DNA of 64,000 nucleotides from Opitutus sp. (lineage in GTDB: Bacteria > Verrucomicrobiota > Verrucomicrobiae > Opitutales > Opitutaceae). Positions 1 through 8,973 of the stretch are shown in pieces. A program made the translations under genes and the position numbers. The DNA lies in NCBI GenBank assembly GCA_009695065.1, contig SIBR01000002.1, forward strand, positions 132,267 to 196,266. The letters are read 5' to 3'. The notes below the pieces were generated by a model. That model did not search any database. It saw only the letters and a program-made list of their open reading frames with translations, and had not been told where the DNA came from. Each line of letters opens with the position of its first letter. Position 1 is the stretch's first letter.

Positions 1-236
1 TCCGGCCCGAGCACCTGGGCGAACTGCGGCACGGCGTAGTGGTTCAGGTTCACGAGGCACGTCGAGTCGTCGATGATGAGGGCGACGGGCACGCGGTGGC
101 GCGGGTTGAGCACGGTCACGTCCGCGCTGGCGGGCGGGCGGGCGCCCGGCACCTGGGCGAGCAGATCGCTGGCGAGGCAGGCACCGGTCGTAACGGCGGC
201 GCGTTGCAGAAAATCCCGGCGGTTCAGGGGCGTCAT
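1..236 (-). CDS. Partial Tat-exported protein of unknown function (N-terminus only)
   Basis: The leftward reading frame starts at ATG 236 and runs off the left edge, so only the first 78 or so residues are visible. The N-terminus has a twin-arginine signal (RRDFLQR, residues 6-12) followed by a hydrophobic stretch ending near LLAQ. The mature part begins with a segment reading VALIIDDSTCLVNLNHYAVP. I recall this kind of segment from exported, deacetylase-like proteins of Verrucomicrobia and Planctomycetes, but too little is present to assign a family. It is divergent from the oxidoreductase at 667 across a 430-bp intergenic region. Coding status is supported by the Tat signal and sensible codon use; the function is unknown. 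Confidence 0.6.
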   Translation of the reverse strand, partial: MTPLNRRDFLQRAAVTTGACLASDLLAQVPGARPPASADVTVLNPRHRVPVALIIDDSTCLVNLNHYAVPQFAQVLGP

Positions 237-666
237 GGAGTGGCGGAGCGTCCCCGTTCCCCGCGCCGCGATCAAGCCCGGGATTCGGCCGCGCCGCCGG
301 CCGTGGCGTGAGCCGACCCGGACCGGCGCGTTGAAACCGCCGCCCGCCAAGGGCAAACCGCCGCCGCGTGGAGCCCAGCCCAATTTGTCAACGAATAGTT
401 GACAACGGGGATTGAGGGAGCGCGCGAGAGAGGCAACGGGAATGCGGAGGAAAGTTGCGGACGGGGCCGGGGTTGCGGGCGGTCGCGACGGGACCGATCC
501 GCGACCTGCCCCCGGGAATTCGCCCGTTGACGGCCATCGGGCGCGGAGTTTGGCTGCTTGGCACCGCCGCCCGAAACCTTTTGTAAAACGAAGCGGCGGC
601 TTGGTTTTTCCCCAGACATTCGATTCCCCTCCGACCCTCGGTCACTTCCTTCCCCAGGCTCTTTCT
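237..666. other. Divergent intergenic region with a perfect inverted repeat
   Basis: This 430-bp stretch separates two divergent Tat-protein genes. Long frames on both strands here have no recognisable protein features. The one clear element is a perfect inverted repeat (385-405). I see no obvious sigma-70 promoter. Confidence 0.5.
385..405. promoter_or_regulatory. Candidate operator: TTGTCAAC-N5-GTTGACAA inverted repeat
   Basis: Perfect 8-bp arms at 385-392 and 398-405 are separated by 5 bp (GAATA). The element lies between divergent genes, about 150 bp from the left start codon and 260 bp from the right one. Its shape resembles operators of GntR/FCD-type dimeric regulators. The regulator is not in the window, so the assignment is inference. 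Confidence 0.4.
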
Positions 667-2073
667 ATGAAAAACAGACGCGAATTTATCAAAAGCGGCA
701 TGGTCGGCACGACCGGCATTGCCATCGGCGCCATGGGCTTCAGCGCCAAGTCCTACGCGGCCATCGCCGGCGCCAATGACCGCATCACCATCGCGGTGAT
801 CGGCATCCGCAACCAGGGTACGGTCCACCTCACCAACTACTGCGGCCTGAAGACCAGCCATAACGTCAGAATCAAGACCATCTGCGACACCGACGAGCAG
901 CTGTTCGGGCCCGGGTTGAAGCTGATTGCGGACAAGACCGGGGACAAGCCGGGCACGGAATGGGACCTGCGGGCGGTATTTGACGACAAGCAGATCGACG
1001 CGGTCTCGATGGCCATTCCGAATCACTGGCACGCGCTCGCGACGGTCTGGGCGTGTCAGGCCGGCAAGCACGTCTACATCGAGAAACCGGCCTCCCACAA
1101 TATCTGGGAAGGCCGCAAGATGATCGAGGCGGCGCGCAAGTATGGCCGGCGGATGCAGGTCGGGCTCAACAACCGCTCCTCCACCAACGTCCGGGATGCG
1201 ATCCAGTTCTTGCACGAGGGCGGCATCGGCGAGCTCTACATGGCCCGCGCGCTGTGTTTCAAGGCGCGCGATTCCTACGGCATGGCCAAGGATGGCCAGC
1301 CGCCGGCGACGTTCCATTACGACCGCTGGCTCGGGCCGGCGCCGTATCGTCCGTACAACGAGAAGCGGAGCCACTACAACTGGCACTGGTATTGGGACAC
1401 CGGCAACGGCGACACCGGCAACACCGGGCCCCACCAGCTCGATCTGGCCCGCTGGGGGATGAACAAGAATGAGCATCCCGTTTCGGCGTATTCCGCCGGC
1501 GGCATCTTCAGCCTGCGGCAGGATGAACTGCCCGCGGAAAGCCGGGCGAAGGGCGTCCGTGTCTACGGCGGAGTCGAGACCTACGGCCGCGACAAGACCT
1601 TGCAGGAAACGCCCAACACGCAGACCGCCGTCTACAAGTACCGCGACGGCACGATGATCGAATTTGAAGTGCGCGGCCGTTACACGAACCACGAGGGCAG
1701 CCGCGGCCAGGAAGTCGGTAATTTGTTTTTCGGCTCGGAAGGCTGGCTCGAAATCGACGGCAACAACTGGAAGGCTTTCCGCGGTCGCAAAAAAGAGCAG
1801 TTTGCCGGATCGAAGGAGGGCAGCGCCCGCGAGGGAAATCATTGGGGTAATTTTCTCGATGGGATCCGCGCCGGGAAGGACGGGGCCTTGCATGCCGACA
1901 TCAACGAAGGGCATTATTCCTCCGCGCTCCCTCACCTCGCCAACATCTCCTATCGGGTGGGCCGCGAGGTGAAGTTCATGGGCGAATACGAACGCTTCGC
2001 CAACGATCCCGAGGCCGACACGCTGCTGCGGCGGGTCTACCGCCAGCCCTACGTGGTGCCGGAGAGTGTCTGA
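667..2073 (+). CDS. Tat-exported Gfo/Idh/MocA family oxidoreductase
   Basis: A 468-residue protein with an NAD(P)-binding Rossmann domain (AVIGIRNQG, near residues 42-50) and the family's EKP motif (YIEKPASHN), followed by the alpha/beta C-terminal domain. The chosen start is ATG 667, because the Tat signal (NRREFIKSGMVG) begins there; the frame is open further upstream but that extension shows no protein character. Family members oxidise or reduce sugars, inositols or glycosides using a pyridine nucleotide. In exported members the cofactor is thought to be loaded before Tat export. The substrate cannot be read from sequence. It is convergent with the NagA-like gene. Two further Tat-type members lie at 9854 and 30020. 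Confidence 0.9.
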   Translation: MKNRREFIKSGMVGTTGIAIGAMGFSAKSYAAIAGANDRITIAVIGIRNQGTVHLTNYCGLKTSHNVRIKTICDTDEQLFGPGLKLIADKTGDKPGTEWDLRAVFDDKQIDAVSMAIPNHWHALATVWACQAGKHVYIEKPASHNIWEGRKMIEAARKYGRRMQVGLNNRSSTNVRDAIQFLHEGGIGELYMARALCFKARDSYGMAKDGQPPATFHYDRWLGPAPYRPYNEKRSHYNWHWYWDTGNGDTGNTGPHQLDLARWGMNKNEHPVSAYSAGGIFSLRQDELPAESRAKGVRVYGGVETYGRDKTLQETPNTQTAVYKYRDGTMIEFEVRGRYTNHEGSRGQEVGNLFFGSEGWLEIDGNNWKAFRGRKKEQFAGSKEGSAREGNHWGNFLDGIRAGKDGALHADINEGHYSSALPHLANISYRVGREVKFMGEYERFANDPEADTLLRRVYRQPYVVPESV

Positions 2074-2131
2074 CGATTGCGCCGGCGGCCTGGAATAAGG
2101 CGGCGAAAAGACAACCGGTCCGGCACGGCGC

Positions 2132-3355
2132 TTAACGACCCGCCGCGACCGGTGCGTTAAACTCCGTGCCGCCGATGAACACGCGCCGGACGCCGAGGGC
2201 CGGGTCGAGCACCAGCACGTCCGCGCGCTTGCCCACCGCCAGGCTACCGATGCTCGGGTCCAGGCCCACGCGTTCCGCGGGTGTCAGGCTACCCATGCGC
2301 ACGGCGGCGACGATGCCCGCGCTCGTCTGTTCCTTCATGACCCGGACCATCGTGTCCATGCCGACGACAGAGCTCGCGAGGCCAGCGCCCGGCTGGAAGC
2401 CGACCTTGCCATCGCTCTCGAACCACTCGCCGTCGGCCTCGGGCCCGAAGCGATAGGTGCCCGGCGGCATGTCGAGCGCGCGGTTGGCATCCGTGACCAC
2501 GCACAGGCGGTCGGCGCCTTTCATGACGAAGGCGAATTCCAGCAACTCGGGCGCGAGATGGCAGCCGTCCGCGATCACCTCGGTGCTCATCTCGTCCCGC
2601 ATCAAAACGAATTGCTCCATGCTTCCCTGCGACGGCGTCCCCAGCCGCGTGCGAATGCTCGGCACGGAACTCATAGCGCACCAGAAATGATCGACGTGGC
2701 GCATGCCGGCCTGGAACGCGCGTTCCATCTCGGACCAGCTCGCGTCGGAATGCCCGCAGGTGACGAAGCAGCCGCGCCGCGCCGCCTCGCGATAAAATTC
2801 CTCCGCGCCCGGCAGTTCGGCGGCGCAGGTCGCCACGCGGATGATGCCCCGGTCGAAATGCTCGCGGTATTCCGCCGGATCGGGGTCGCGTCGCCCGCTC
2901 TTCAAATGGCAGCCAACTTTTTCCTCGGCAAAATAGGGTCCGTAAAAATGCACGCCGGCGATGCGCGCCCCGTCGCCCACCTGCCACCGCTGTTGCACCG
3001 TCTGGCACGCGTCGAGCATCGCGGAGATTTGCGCGCGCGAGCCCGTCGTGGTGGTCGGAAAAATCGTCGTCGTGCCATGCCGGGCGTGGGCGCGGTTGGC
3101 CGTGATCACGGCCGCCGGACGGCCGTCCATGAAGTCCGCTCCCGCGCCGCCGTGCACGTGAATGTCGACGTAACCCGGTCCGACAAAGCCGCCGTCGCCC
3201 GCCACGATCTGCGCCCCAGCGGGAATATCCACTTCCTCCCGCGAACCGATCGCGGCGATCACGCCGCCGCGGCAGACCACGGCACCGTTTTCAAGCAGCC
3301 GGTCGGCGAGGATGAGGGTTCCGGTGAAAACAACGGCGGGGGCGGGGGAGGACAT
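2132..3355 (-). CDS. nagA: N-acetylglucosamine-6-phosphate deacetylase-like amidohydrolase
   Basis: A 407-residue cytoplasmic amidohydrolase-superfamily protein. NagA removes acetate from GlcNAc-6-phosphate in amino-sugar catabolism. Visible family features are HVH (66-68), GHSDA with His202, DHFWCAM with His223, DGCH with His267, and the catalytic aspartate in VTDA (Asp289). The glutamate that normally begins the EGP(F/Y) metal-binding motif is replaced: the sequence reads HFYGPYF, with Tyr138 at that place. The gene follows the M1 aminopeptidase by 71 bp on the same strand, so the two may be co-transcribed. The family assignment is firm, but the exact substrate is uncertain because of the altered metal ligand. 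Confidence 0.85.
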   Translation of the reverse strand: MSSPAPAVVFTGTLILADRLLENGAVVCRGGVIAAIGSREEVDIPAGAQIVAGDGGFVGPGYVDIHVHGGAGADFMDGRPAAVITANRAHARHGTTTIFPTTTTGSRAQISAMLDACQTVQQRWQVGDGARIAGVHFYGPYFAEEKVGCHLKSGRRDPDPAEYREHFDRGIIRVATCAAELPGAEEFYREAARRGCFVTCGHSDASWSEMERAFQAGMRHVDHFWCAMSSVPSIRTRLGTPSQGSMEQFVLMRDEMSTEVIADGCHLAPELLEFAFVMKGADRLCVVTDANRALDMPPGTYRFGPEADGEWFESDGKVGFQPGAGLASSVVGMDTMVRVMKEQTSAGIVAAVRMGSLTPAERVGLDPSIGSLAVGKRADVLVLDPALGVRRVFIGGTEFNAPVAAGR

Positions 3356-3426
3356 GGCCGCACGCTAAAGGTGTCGGACGCCGGATGCCAAACGCGTTCG
3401 ACGCGGAGGCTCCGTGCATCGGCGAC

Positions 3427-6081
3427 TTACTGCTCGGGTAGCGTCACGCGTGCCTTGACCCACGCGTCGATGACGGGGAGCTCGCGCTGCTTCACGGCGG
3501 CGACGTGGCGGATGCGGTCCGCGGTCTTGGCGGCCTCGGCGAGCGCATCGGGGGAAAAGTTTTTGCGCACGTACTCCTCGAGTTCGTCGGCCCGGGCGGG
3601 GTCGCTGAACGCGCCGAGGATGCCCGGCACGTAGCGGTTGGCGCCAAACTGGGTGACCTGCTTGAGCAGGGCCGGCATGTGCTCGCGGGCAAAATCCCAC
3701 GCGAGCGCGGCGTGTTCGCCCTCCGCGGCGATGCGCTCGATGTTGGCGGTGGATTCGGAGACCGACATTTCTTCGCCGAGGCTGAGCGCGAGGCTTTCGC
3801 GCGCCAGCGCCGGGTCGCGGGCTGATTGCATCGCGGCGTAGGCACGGCGCTTGTCCTCGGTGGTGCGGGCGGCGCGGGCGAGGGCGTGCAGTTTGTCGTA
3901 GGTTTCGCGCGAGGCATGGCGGCCGACCACGCGCAGCACGGGGCTGCGGAGATCGCCGGGGAGGGACGCAGGATCCTTCAGGAAAGCCTCGAAGCGGCGC
4001 AGGCACTCGTCGATCACGGGCTGATGGCCGAACTCGCCGAGGAGGCCAATGAGTTGGGCGCGGAGCGCGGCATCGAGCGACGCCTCGCCAACGGCCGGCG
4101 CCCAGCCGAGGCGCGCGAGTTGCGGCGCGAGCAGGCGCACGGTCCAGGCTTGAAACGCGCGGCGGCCGCGTTGTTCGCGCTGGAGCTGGTCGATGCCCCC
4201 GAGGCGGTCGATGATCTCCGCGAGGACAGTGGGCTCGGGGCTGGGGCCGAGCTTTTCCGCGAGGTCGAGCCAGGCGGGGGCGGGCAGCCGGGCGGCCTCC
4301 ACCAGCGCCCACGTATCCGAAAGGAGATTCAGTTGATCGGCGATCGGGAGTGTCGCGATCTGGCGGCGCAATCCTCCGGCCAGCGCGTCGTCGTAGAGCA
4401 CGCGGTAGTAACCGGTGCTGCCGACGTTGGCCTTCACGGTGCCGGTCGCCCCGCCGGGCCACGGCACGGTGGCCGTGGAATCCTCGAGGAGGGTCACGGT
4501 GGGCGCGCCGGGTTTTTCCGGATTCGCGAGAGTCACGGGAATTTTCCACGTGAGCGGGGCGGCCTGCGGATCGTTCAGAGTGAAACGGAGCTGTTCGAGT
4601 TTCAGCGCGCGGCGGTCGGCGGTGGGCGCGACGAGCACGACGGGGAAGCCGGGTTGTTCCGTCCAGCCGGCGGCGAGAGCCACGACCGGTTTGCTCGACG
4701 CATCGCCGAGCGCGGCCCAAAGATCCGCCGTGGTGGCGCTGGAGAGCTGGTGCTTCGTGAGGTAGCGCCGGAGACCGTCGCGGAAAGTGTCCTCGCCGAG
4801 GTAGGCCTCAAGCATGCGGAGAAAGCTCTGGCCCTTTTGGTAGGAAATGACGTCGAACGCGTCGCCGGCCTGGCTCTCGTTGGCGATCGGGCGCTGGATC
4901 GGATGCGTGGTCCGGCGGGCGTCGAGTTCCATGGCGCGTTCCTTCGCAGCGTTGGCCCGTGGCCAGAGCTGCCATTCGGGATTGAGCGCGTCGGAACTCT
5001 TCGTGCCCATCCACGAGGCGAAACCCTCGTTGAGCCAGAGGTTGTCCCACCACGCCATGGTGACGAGATTGCCGAACCATTGGTGGGCCATCTCGTGCGC
5101 GATGATCTGGAAGACGCGTTCGCGCTGGGCTTGCGGGCTCGACGCCGGGTCGAAGAGCAGGGTGTTCTCGATGTAGGTGATGGCGCCCCAGTTCTCCATC
5201 GCGCTGAAGCGGGCGAAGGCGGCGGGCACCGCGATCTGGTCGAGCTTCGGCAGCGGATAACGCACGCCGAAATACTGATTGTAGTAGGCGAGAATGCGCT
5301 GCGTGGCTTCGAGCGCGTAGCCGGCGGTGGCACGCTTGCCCTCGGTGGTGAGGATGCGGAGTTTCACGCCGTCCTGCTCGCCCTCGACGGCCTCGAATTC
5401 ACCGGCGTAGAGGGCGACCAGGTAGCTCGCCATCGACGGCGTGCGGTCGAACGTCACCGCCTTCAGGCCGCCCGCGAGCGCCGTCTCGCGCACGGCCGGC
5501 ATGTTGCCGACGGCCATGAGCTTTTCGGGGACCACCAGCGTGATGTCGTAGGTCGCGCGGTAAACGGGTTCGTCCCAGCACGGAAAAACCCGGCGCGCAT
5601 CGGTCGGCTCCATTTGCGTGCCGAGCATCAGCTTGTCGCCGGTGGCGGTCGGATACTTGTCGACGAAGAAGCCCTGGGCCTGCGTGCCGATTTTTCCGCG
5701 ATAGCCGAGGAGGACGGTGTGCCGTCCGGCGGGCAATTCCGCGGGCAGCGTGAGGGTGAGCGTTTGCTTCGACGCGTCGACCCGGGTGGTGAGGGGTTGG
5801 GGGCGGGCGGGATTGTCGGCGAGTGCTGCCGATTCGATTTCGAGGTCGAGCGCGTTCAGTACGAGCTCCCGGACTGGTTGCAGCACATCGAGCTCGATGC
5901 GCGCGGTGCCGGTGGTGGTGCGCGCGACGAGATCCGGTTGAATGCGCAGTTCGTAGTGGCGGGGCACCGCCGTCTTCGGCAACTGGCCGGGCGTCTCGGC
6001 AAACGTGAACGGTTTCTCGGCGAAGAGCGCGGCGGGCAGGAGCAGGGCAAGGAGCGACGCGACGGGGAGGGGAAGGCGCAT
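3427..6081 (-). CDS. Secreted M1 family metallo-aminopeptidase
   Basis: An 884-residue gluzincin aminopeptidase with an N-terminal signal peptide (about residues 1-21). It carries the M1 exopeptidase motif as SAMEN (293-297), the zinc motif HEMAH (329-333), and the downstream zinc ligand in WLNEGFASW (Glu352). A beta-sandwich domain precedes the catalytic domain, and a long helical ERAP1-like C-terminal domain follows, so the length is complete for the ERAP/PepN-like group. It should remove N-terminal residues from peptides in the periplasm. It sits in a leftward run after the NHL-repeat gene (145-bp gap) and before the NagA-like gene. Confidence 0.93.
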   Translation of the reverse strand: MRLPLPVASLLALLLPAALFAEKPFTFAETPGQLPKTAVPRHYELRIQPDLVARTTTGTARIELDVLQPVRELVLNALDLEIESAALADNPARPQPLTTRVDASKQTLTLTLPAELPAGRHTVLLGYRGKIGTQAQGFFVDKYPTATGDKLMLGTQMEPTDARRVFPCWDEPVYRATYDITLVVPEKLMAVGNMPAVRETALAGGLKAVTFDRTPSMASYLVALYAGEFEAVEGEQDGVKLRILTTEGKRATAGYALEATQRILAYYNQYFGVRYPLPKLDQIAVPAAFARFSAMENWGAITYIENTLLFDPASSPQAQRERVFQIIAHEMAHQWFGNLVTMAWWDNLWLNEGFASWMGTKSSDALNPEWQLWPRANAAKERAMELDARRTTHPIQRPIANESQAGDAFDVISYQKGQSFLRMLEAYLGEDTFRDGLRRYLTKHQLSSATTADLWAALGDASSKPVVALAAGWTEQPGFPVVLVAPTADRRALKLEQLRFTLNDPQAAPLTWKIPVTLANPEKPGAPTVTLLEDSTATVPWPGGATGTVKANVGSTGYYRVLYDDALAGGLRRQIATLPIADQLNLLSDTWALVEAARLPAPAWLDLAEKLGPSPEPTVLAEIIDRLGGIDQLQREQRGRRAFQAWTVRLLAPQLARLGWAPAVGEASLDAALRAQLIGLLGEFGHQPVIDECLRRFEAFLKDPASLPGDLRSPVLRVVGRHASRETYDKLHALARAARTTEDKRRAYAAMQSARDPALARESLALSLGEEMSVSESTANIERIAAEGEHAALAWDFAREHMPALLKQVTQFGANRYVPGILGAFSDPARADELEEYVRKNFSPDALAEAAKTADRIRHVAAVKQRELPVIDAWVKARVTLPEQ

Positions 6082-6225
6082 GGGGAAAGGGATCTCGGGA
6101 AAGATTCAGGATGAAGCGAAAACGTCAGGCTGAAAACGGGGAGGCCCGGCGCCGGGCGGGCCCAAACGTGGCGGGGCACCGCATCTCCATGAGGATGCTC
6201 CAACCAACAAGGAGCGGGGCGGCGT

Positions 6226-7281
6226 CTATGGGACGATTTTCAGGATCCGGTTGTTGTAGCTGTCGGTGATGTAGAGCGTGCCATCGCGGTGGACGGTCAC
6301 GCCGTGGGGCCGGTTGAGTTCGCACTGGTCCGTTGGGCCGCCGAGGCCGGCGGTGCCCTTCCTGCCGGTGCCGGCCACGCGCAGGATTTTTCCCGTGGCG
6401 GGCACGTATTTGCGGATCAGGTGATTTTCCGCGTCGGCGATGATCACGTTGTCGTCGCGGTCGATGCAGAGGTGCTTCGGGCCGTTCAAGGCGGCCGCCC
6501 GCGCGTCGCCACCATCGCCGGAGTTTCCTTTTCGGCCGGTGGCGTTCACGACCGTGCGGATTTTGCCGTCGGGGCCGACGACGCGCAGCGCATGGCCCGT
6601 GCGTTCGAGGATGTAGACATTGCCGTGGCGATCGACGGCGACGGCGCGGGGATCGACCAGCGGGGCCTCGGTGGCGATGGCACCGTCGGTGGGAACCCCT
6701 TTCGCACCATTGCCGGCCACCACGCGGGCCGCGCCGGTTTTCACGTCGATGGCGTGGACGCGTTGCAGGTCGGCGACGTAGAGGGTCGTGCCGCTCGCAT
6801 CGAGCGCGATGCAATACGGGCCGGCGGCGCGGGCGCGGTCGGGCGCGACGCTGAATCCGGGCACGCCGGTCACGGTGCCGGTGGCCGGGTTGACGCGGCG
6901 CACGCGGCCGTTCCACGTATCGGCGATCAAGATGTCGCCGCCTGGCAGCACGGCGAGCGCATGCGGGCCGTTGAACCGGGCGGCGAGGGCGAGGCCGCCG
7001 TCGCCGGCATCGCCCGGCGCCAACTGGCCGGCGAGGTGCGTCAGCGTGCCACGTGCATCCAGCTTGAGGAGCCGGTTGCCCGACACCATCTCGAGAATGA
7101 ACAGGTTGCCGGCCCGGTCGAAATCCACGCCGAACGGTTCGAGGAGCCGGGCCTCGGTAGCCGGGATGCCCGTGCGGTCGGCGGTGCCGCCGGCCACGAG
7201 CACGATCCGGTCGGCCCGGGCGAATCCGGGGAGGAGGGCGAGGAGCAGGAGGGCAAATGGCGACCGGCGGTGGAGCTTCAT
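6226..7281 (-). CDS. Secreted NHL-repeat beta-propeller protein
   Basis: A 351-residue protein whose signal peptide (MKLHRRSPFALLLLALLPGF) fixes the start at ATG 7281 rather than an earlier in-frame ATG at 7380. The mature protein consists of repeats such as PFGVDFDRAGNLFI, PHALAVLPGGDILIADT, PRAVAVDRHGNVYI and PHGVTVHRDGTLYITDS. These are NHL repeats forming a beta-propeller. Such propellers bind ligands or other proteins, and some are lyases or lactonases, but no catalytic residues can be assigned here. It is upstream of the M1 aminopeptidase on the same strand. Confidence 0.85.
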   Translation of the reverse strand: MKLHRRSPFALLLLALLPGFARADRIVLVAGGTADRTGIPATEARLLEPFGVDFDRAGNLFILEMVSGNRLLKLDARGTLTHLAGQLAPGDAGDGGLALAARFNGPHALAVLPGGDILIADTWNGRVRRVNPATGTVTGVPGFSVAPDRARAAGPYCIALDASGTTLYVADLQRVHAIDVKTGAARVVAGNGAKGVPTDGAIATEAPLVDPRAVAVDRHGNVYILERTGHALRVVGPDGKIRTVVNATGRKGNSGDGGDARAAALNGPKHLCIDRDDNVIIADAENHLIRKYVPATGKILRVAGTGRKGTAGLGGPTDQCELNRPHGVTVHRDGTLYITDSYNNRILKIVP

Positions 7282-7439
7282 GGCGGGGAGGGGGAGGTCA
7301 ACGTGTTCGCAGAAAACCCGGAGTCCGACAAGGGGTTCGATGCGGGGGCAAGAGGGTGGAGAGGGCGAGAGAGGTTTCATAGCATTTGGCGGTGATTTCC
7401 GGTAACCTGATTCAGCTTTCGCTTTCCTAGCATCAATTC

Positions 7440-8825
7440 ATGTTCCACCTCCTGAAAAGTACGGTCGCGGCTGTTTTCTTCCCCCTGTTGCTGGGCGGCT
7501 GCGCGGCGCTGCCCGACACGGAGTTTCTCACGCGGCGCTACACCAAGCAGGCGGCACGATTCGAGAGTGCCCGGGGGCCCCTGTCGGCGCGACGCAGCGC
7601 CGCGATCGTGGCCGAGCTCAAGCGCAAGGCCGGCGACCTCGATATCCTCGACCGGCAGATCACCCTCGAACAGGAGATCGTCGCCAGTCCCCTCGTGGTG
7701 GGTAACAAGGTGGTGCTGTTGCAGGACGGTCCGGCCACGTATCAGGCCATGTTCGAGGCCATCGGCCGGGCGAAGGACCACATCAACGTCGAATCCTACA
7801 TCATCGATGACGGCGAAGTCGGACAACGGTTCGCGGACTTGCTGATCGAGCGGCGGGCCCATGGCGTCCAGGTGAACCTGATCTACGACAGCGTTGGCGC
7901 GTTTGGTACGGCCGCCGGCTACTTCGAGCGCCTGAAGCAGGCCGGCGTGCAGGTGCTCGAATTCAACCCCGCCAATCCGCTGACGGCGCGGCGGCCCTGG
8001 CGACTGACCCATCGCGATCATCGCAAGCTGCTCCTGGTGGATGGGCGGATCGCGTTCCTCGGGGGCATCAACATCGCGAGCGTCTATTCGAGTGGATCGT
8101 CCTTCGGAAGCAACGCGGGTTCGGCGCACGGGGCCACGGGCTGGCGCGATACCGACATTCAAATCGAGGGCCCAGTCGTCGCCGAATTTCAGAAACTCTT
8201 CATTGAAACCTGGACCAAGCAGCAGGGCGGTCCGCCGGCGCCGCGCGACTACTTCCCTGCGGTGCCGCCCCAGGGGCGGGAAATTGTCCGCGCGATTGGC
8301 AGTTCGCCCGACGATCCGTTCAGCCTGATTTATCTGACCCTCATCTCGGCGATCACCAACGCGGAAAAGCAGGTGTATCTCGCCAACGCGTATTTTGTCC
8401 CCGATCCGCAGTTGCGGCAGGCCCTGCTCGACGCCGCGGCGCGAGGCGTGGATGTCCGGCTGATGCTTCCCGGTCGCTCCGATTCGGCGACGGCCTACCA
8501 CGCGGGGCGCTCGTATTATGCGGAGTTGCTGCAGGGCCGGGTGAAGATCTACGAACGGCGGGGCACCCCGTTGCATGTGAAGACCGCGGTGATCGACGGG
8601 GTCTGGTCGTGCGTGGGCTCCAGCAATCTCGATTGGCGCAGCGCGATTGATAACGACGAGATCAACGCGATCATGCTCGGGCAGGAATTCGCGGGCCAGA
8701 TGCTGGCGGCCTACGCACAGGACATGATCGGGTCGGACGAAATCAAACTTGAGGGCTGGCGGCGGCGCTCGCCGCTGCTGCGCCTGAAGGAGACGGCCGC
8801 GCGTCTTTTTGGCCGGCTGCTGTAG
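7440..8825 (+). CDS. Phospholipase D-family lipoprotein (cardiolipin synthase-like)
   Basis: A 461-residue protein with two HKD motifs: H194, K196 and D201 in HRKLLLVD, and H379, K381 and D386 in HVKTAVID. This is the arrangement of bacterial cardiolipin synthases and related phosphatidyltransferases. Instead of the two N-terminal membrane helices of classical Cls, it has a lipoprotein signal with a lipobox ending LGGC (Cys21), so it is probably anchored by lipid at the inner or outer membrane. It probably transfers phosphatidyl groups or hydrolyses phospholipids. It is a single gene, convergent with the spermidine-synthase-like gene. Confidence 0.88.
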   Translation: MFHLLKSTVAAVFFPLLLGGCAALPDTEFLTRRYTKQAARFESARGPLSARRSAAIVAELKRKAGDLDILDRQITLEQEIVASPLVVGNKVVLLQDGPATYQAMFEAIGRAKDHINVESYIIDDGEVGQRFADLLIERRAHGVQVNLIYDSVGAFGTAAGYFERLKQAGVQVLEFNPANPLTARRPWRLTHRDHRKLLLVDGRIAFLGGINIASVYSSGSSFGSNAGSAHGATGWRDTDIQIEGPVVAEFQKLFIETWTKQQGGPPAPRDYFPAVPPQGREIVRAIGSSPDDPFSLIYLTLISAITNAEKQVYLANAYFVPDPQLRQALLDAAARGVDVRLMLPGRSDSATAYHAGRSYYAELLQGRVKIYERRGTPLHVKTAVIDGVWSCVGSSNLDWRSAIDNDEINAIMLGQEFAGQMLAAYAQDMIGSDEIKLEGWRRRSPLLRLKETAARLFGRLL

Positions 8826-8973
8826 GGGCTATCCGCAGAGAGCCGCCCGAGTTCGGGCAACAGCGCGAGGACGGGGTAGGCACTCACGCCACTGACGCCG
8901 CGCACCTGCTGCAGGCAAGTGCGCCCCTGCAGCCAGGGCCGCGCGAGCCGCGATACCGTCAACGCCAGCCGCA

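Noticed and set aside
388..1935. Long leftward open frame antisense to the first oxidoreductase
   Set aside because: Arg/Val/Gly-biased translation without motifs; it mirrors the codon pattern of the real gene on the other strand.
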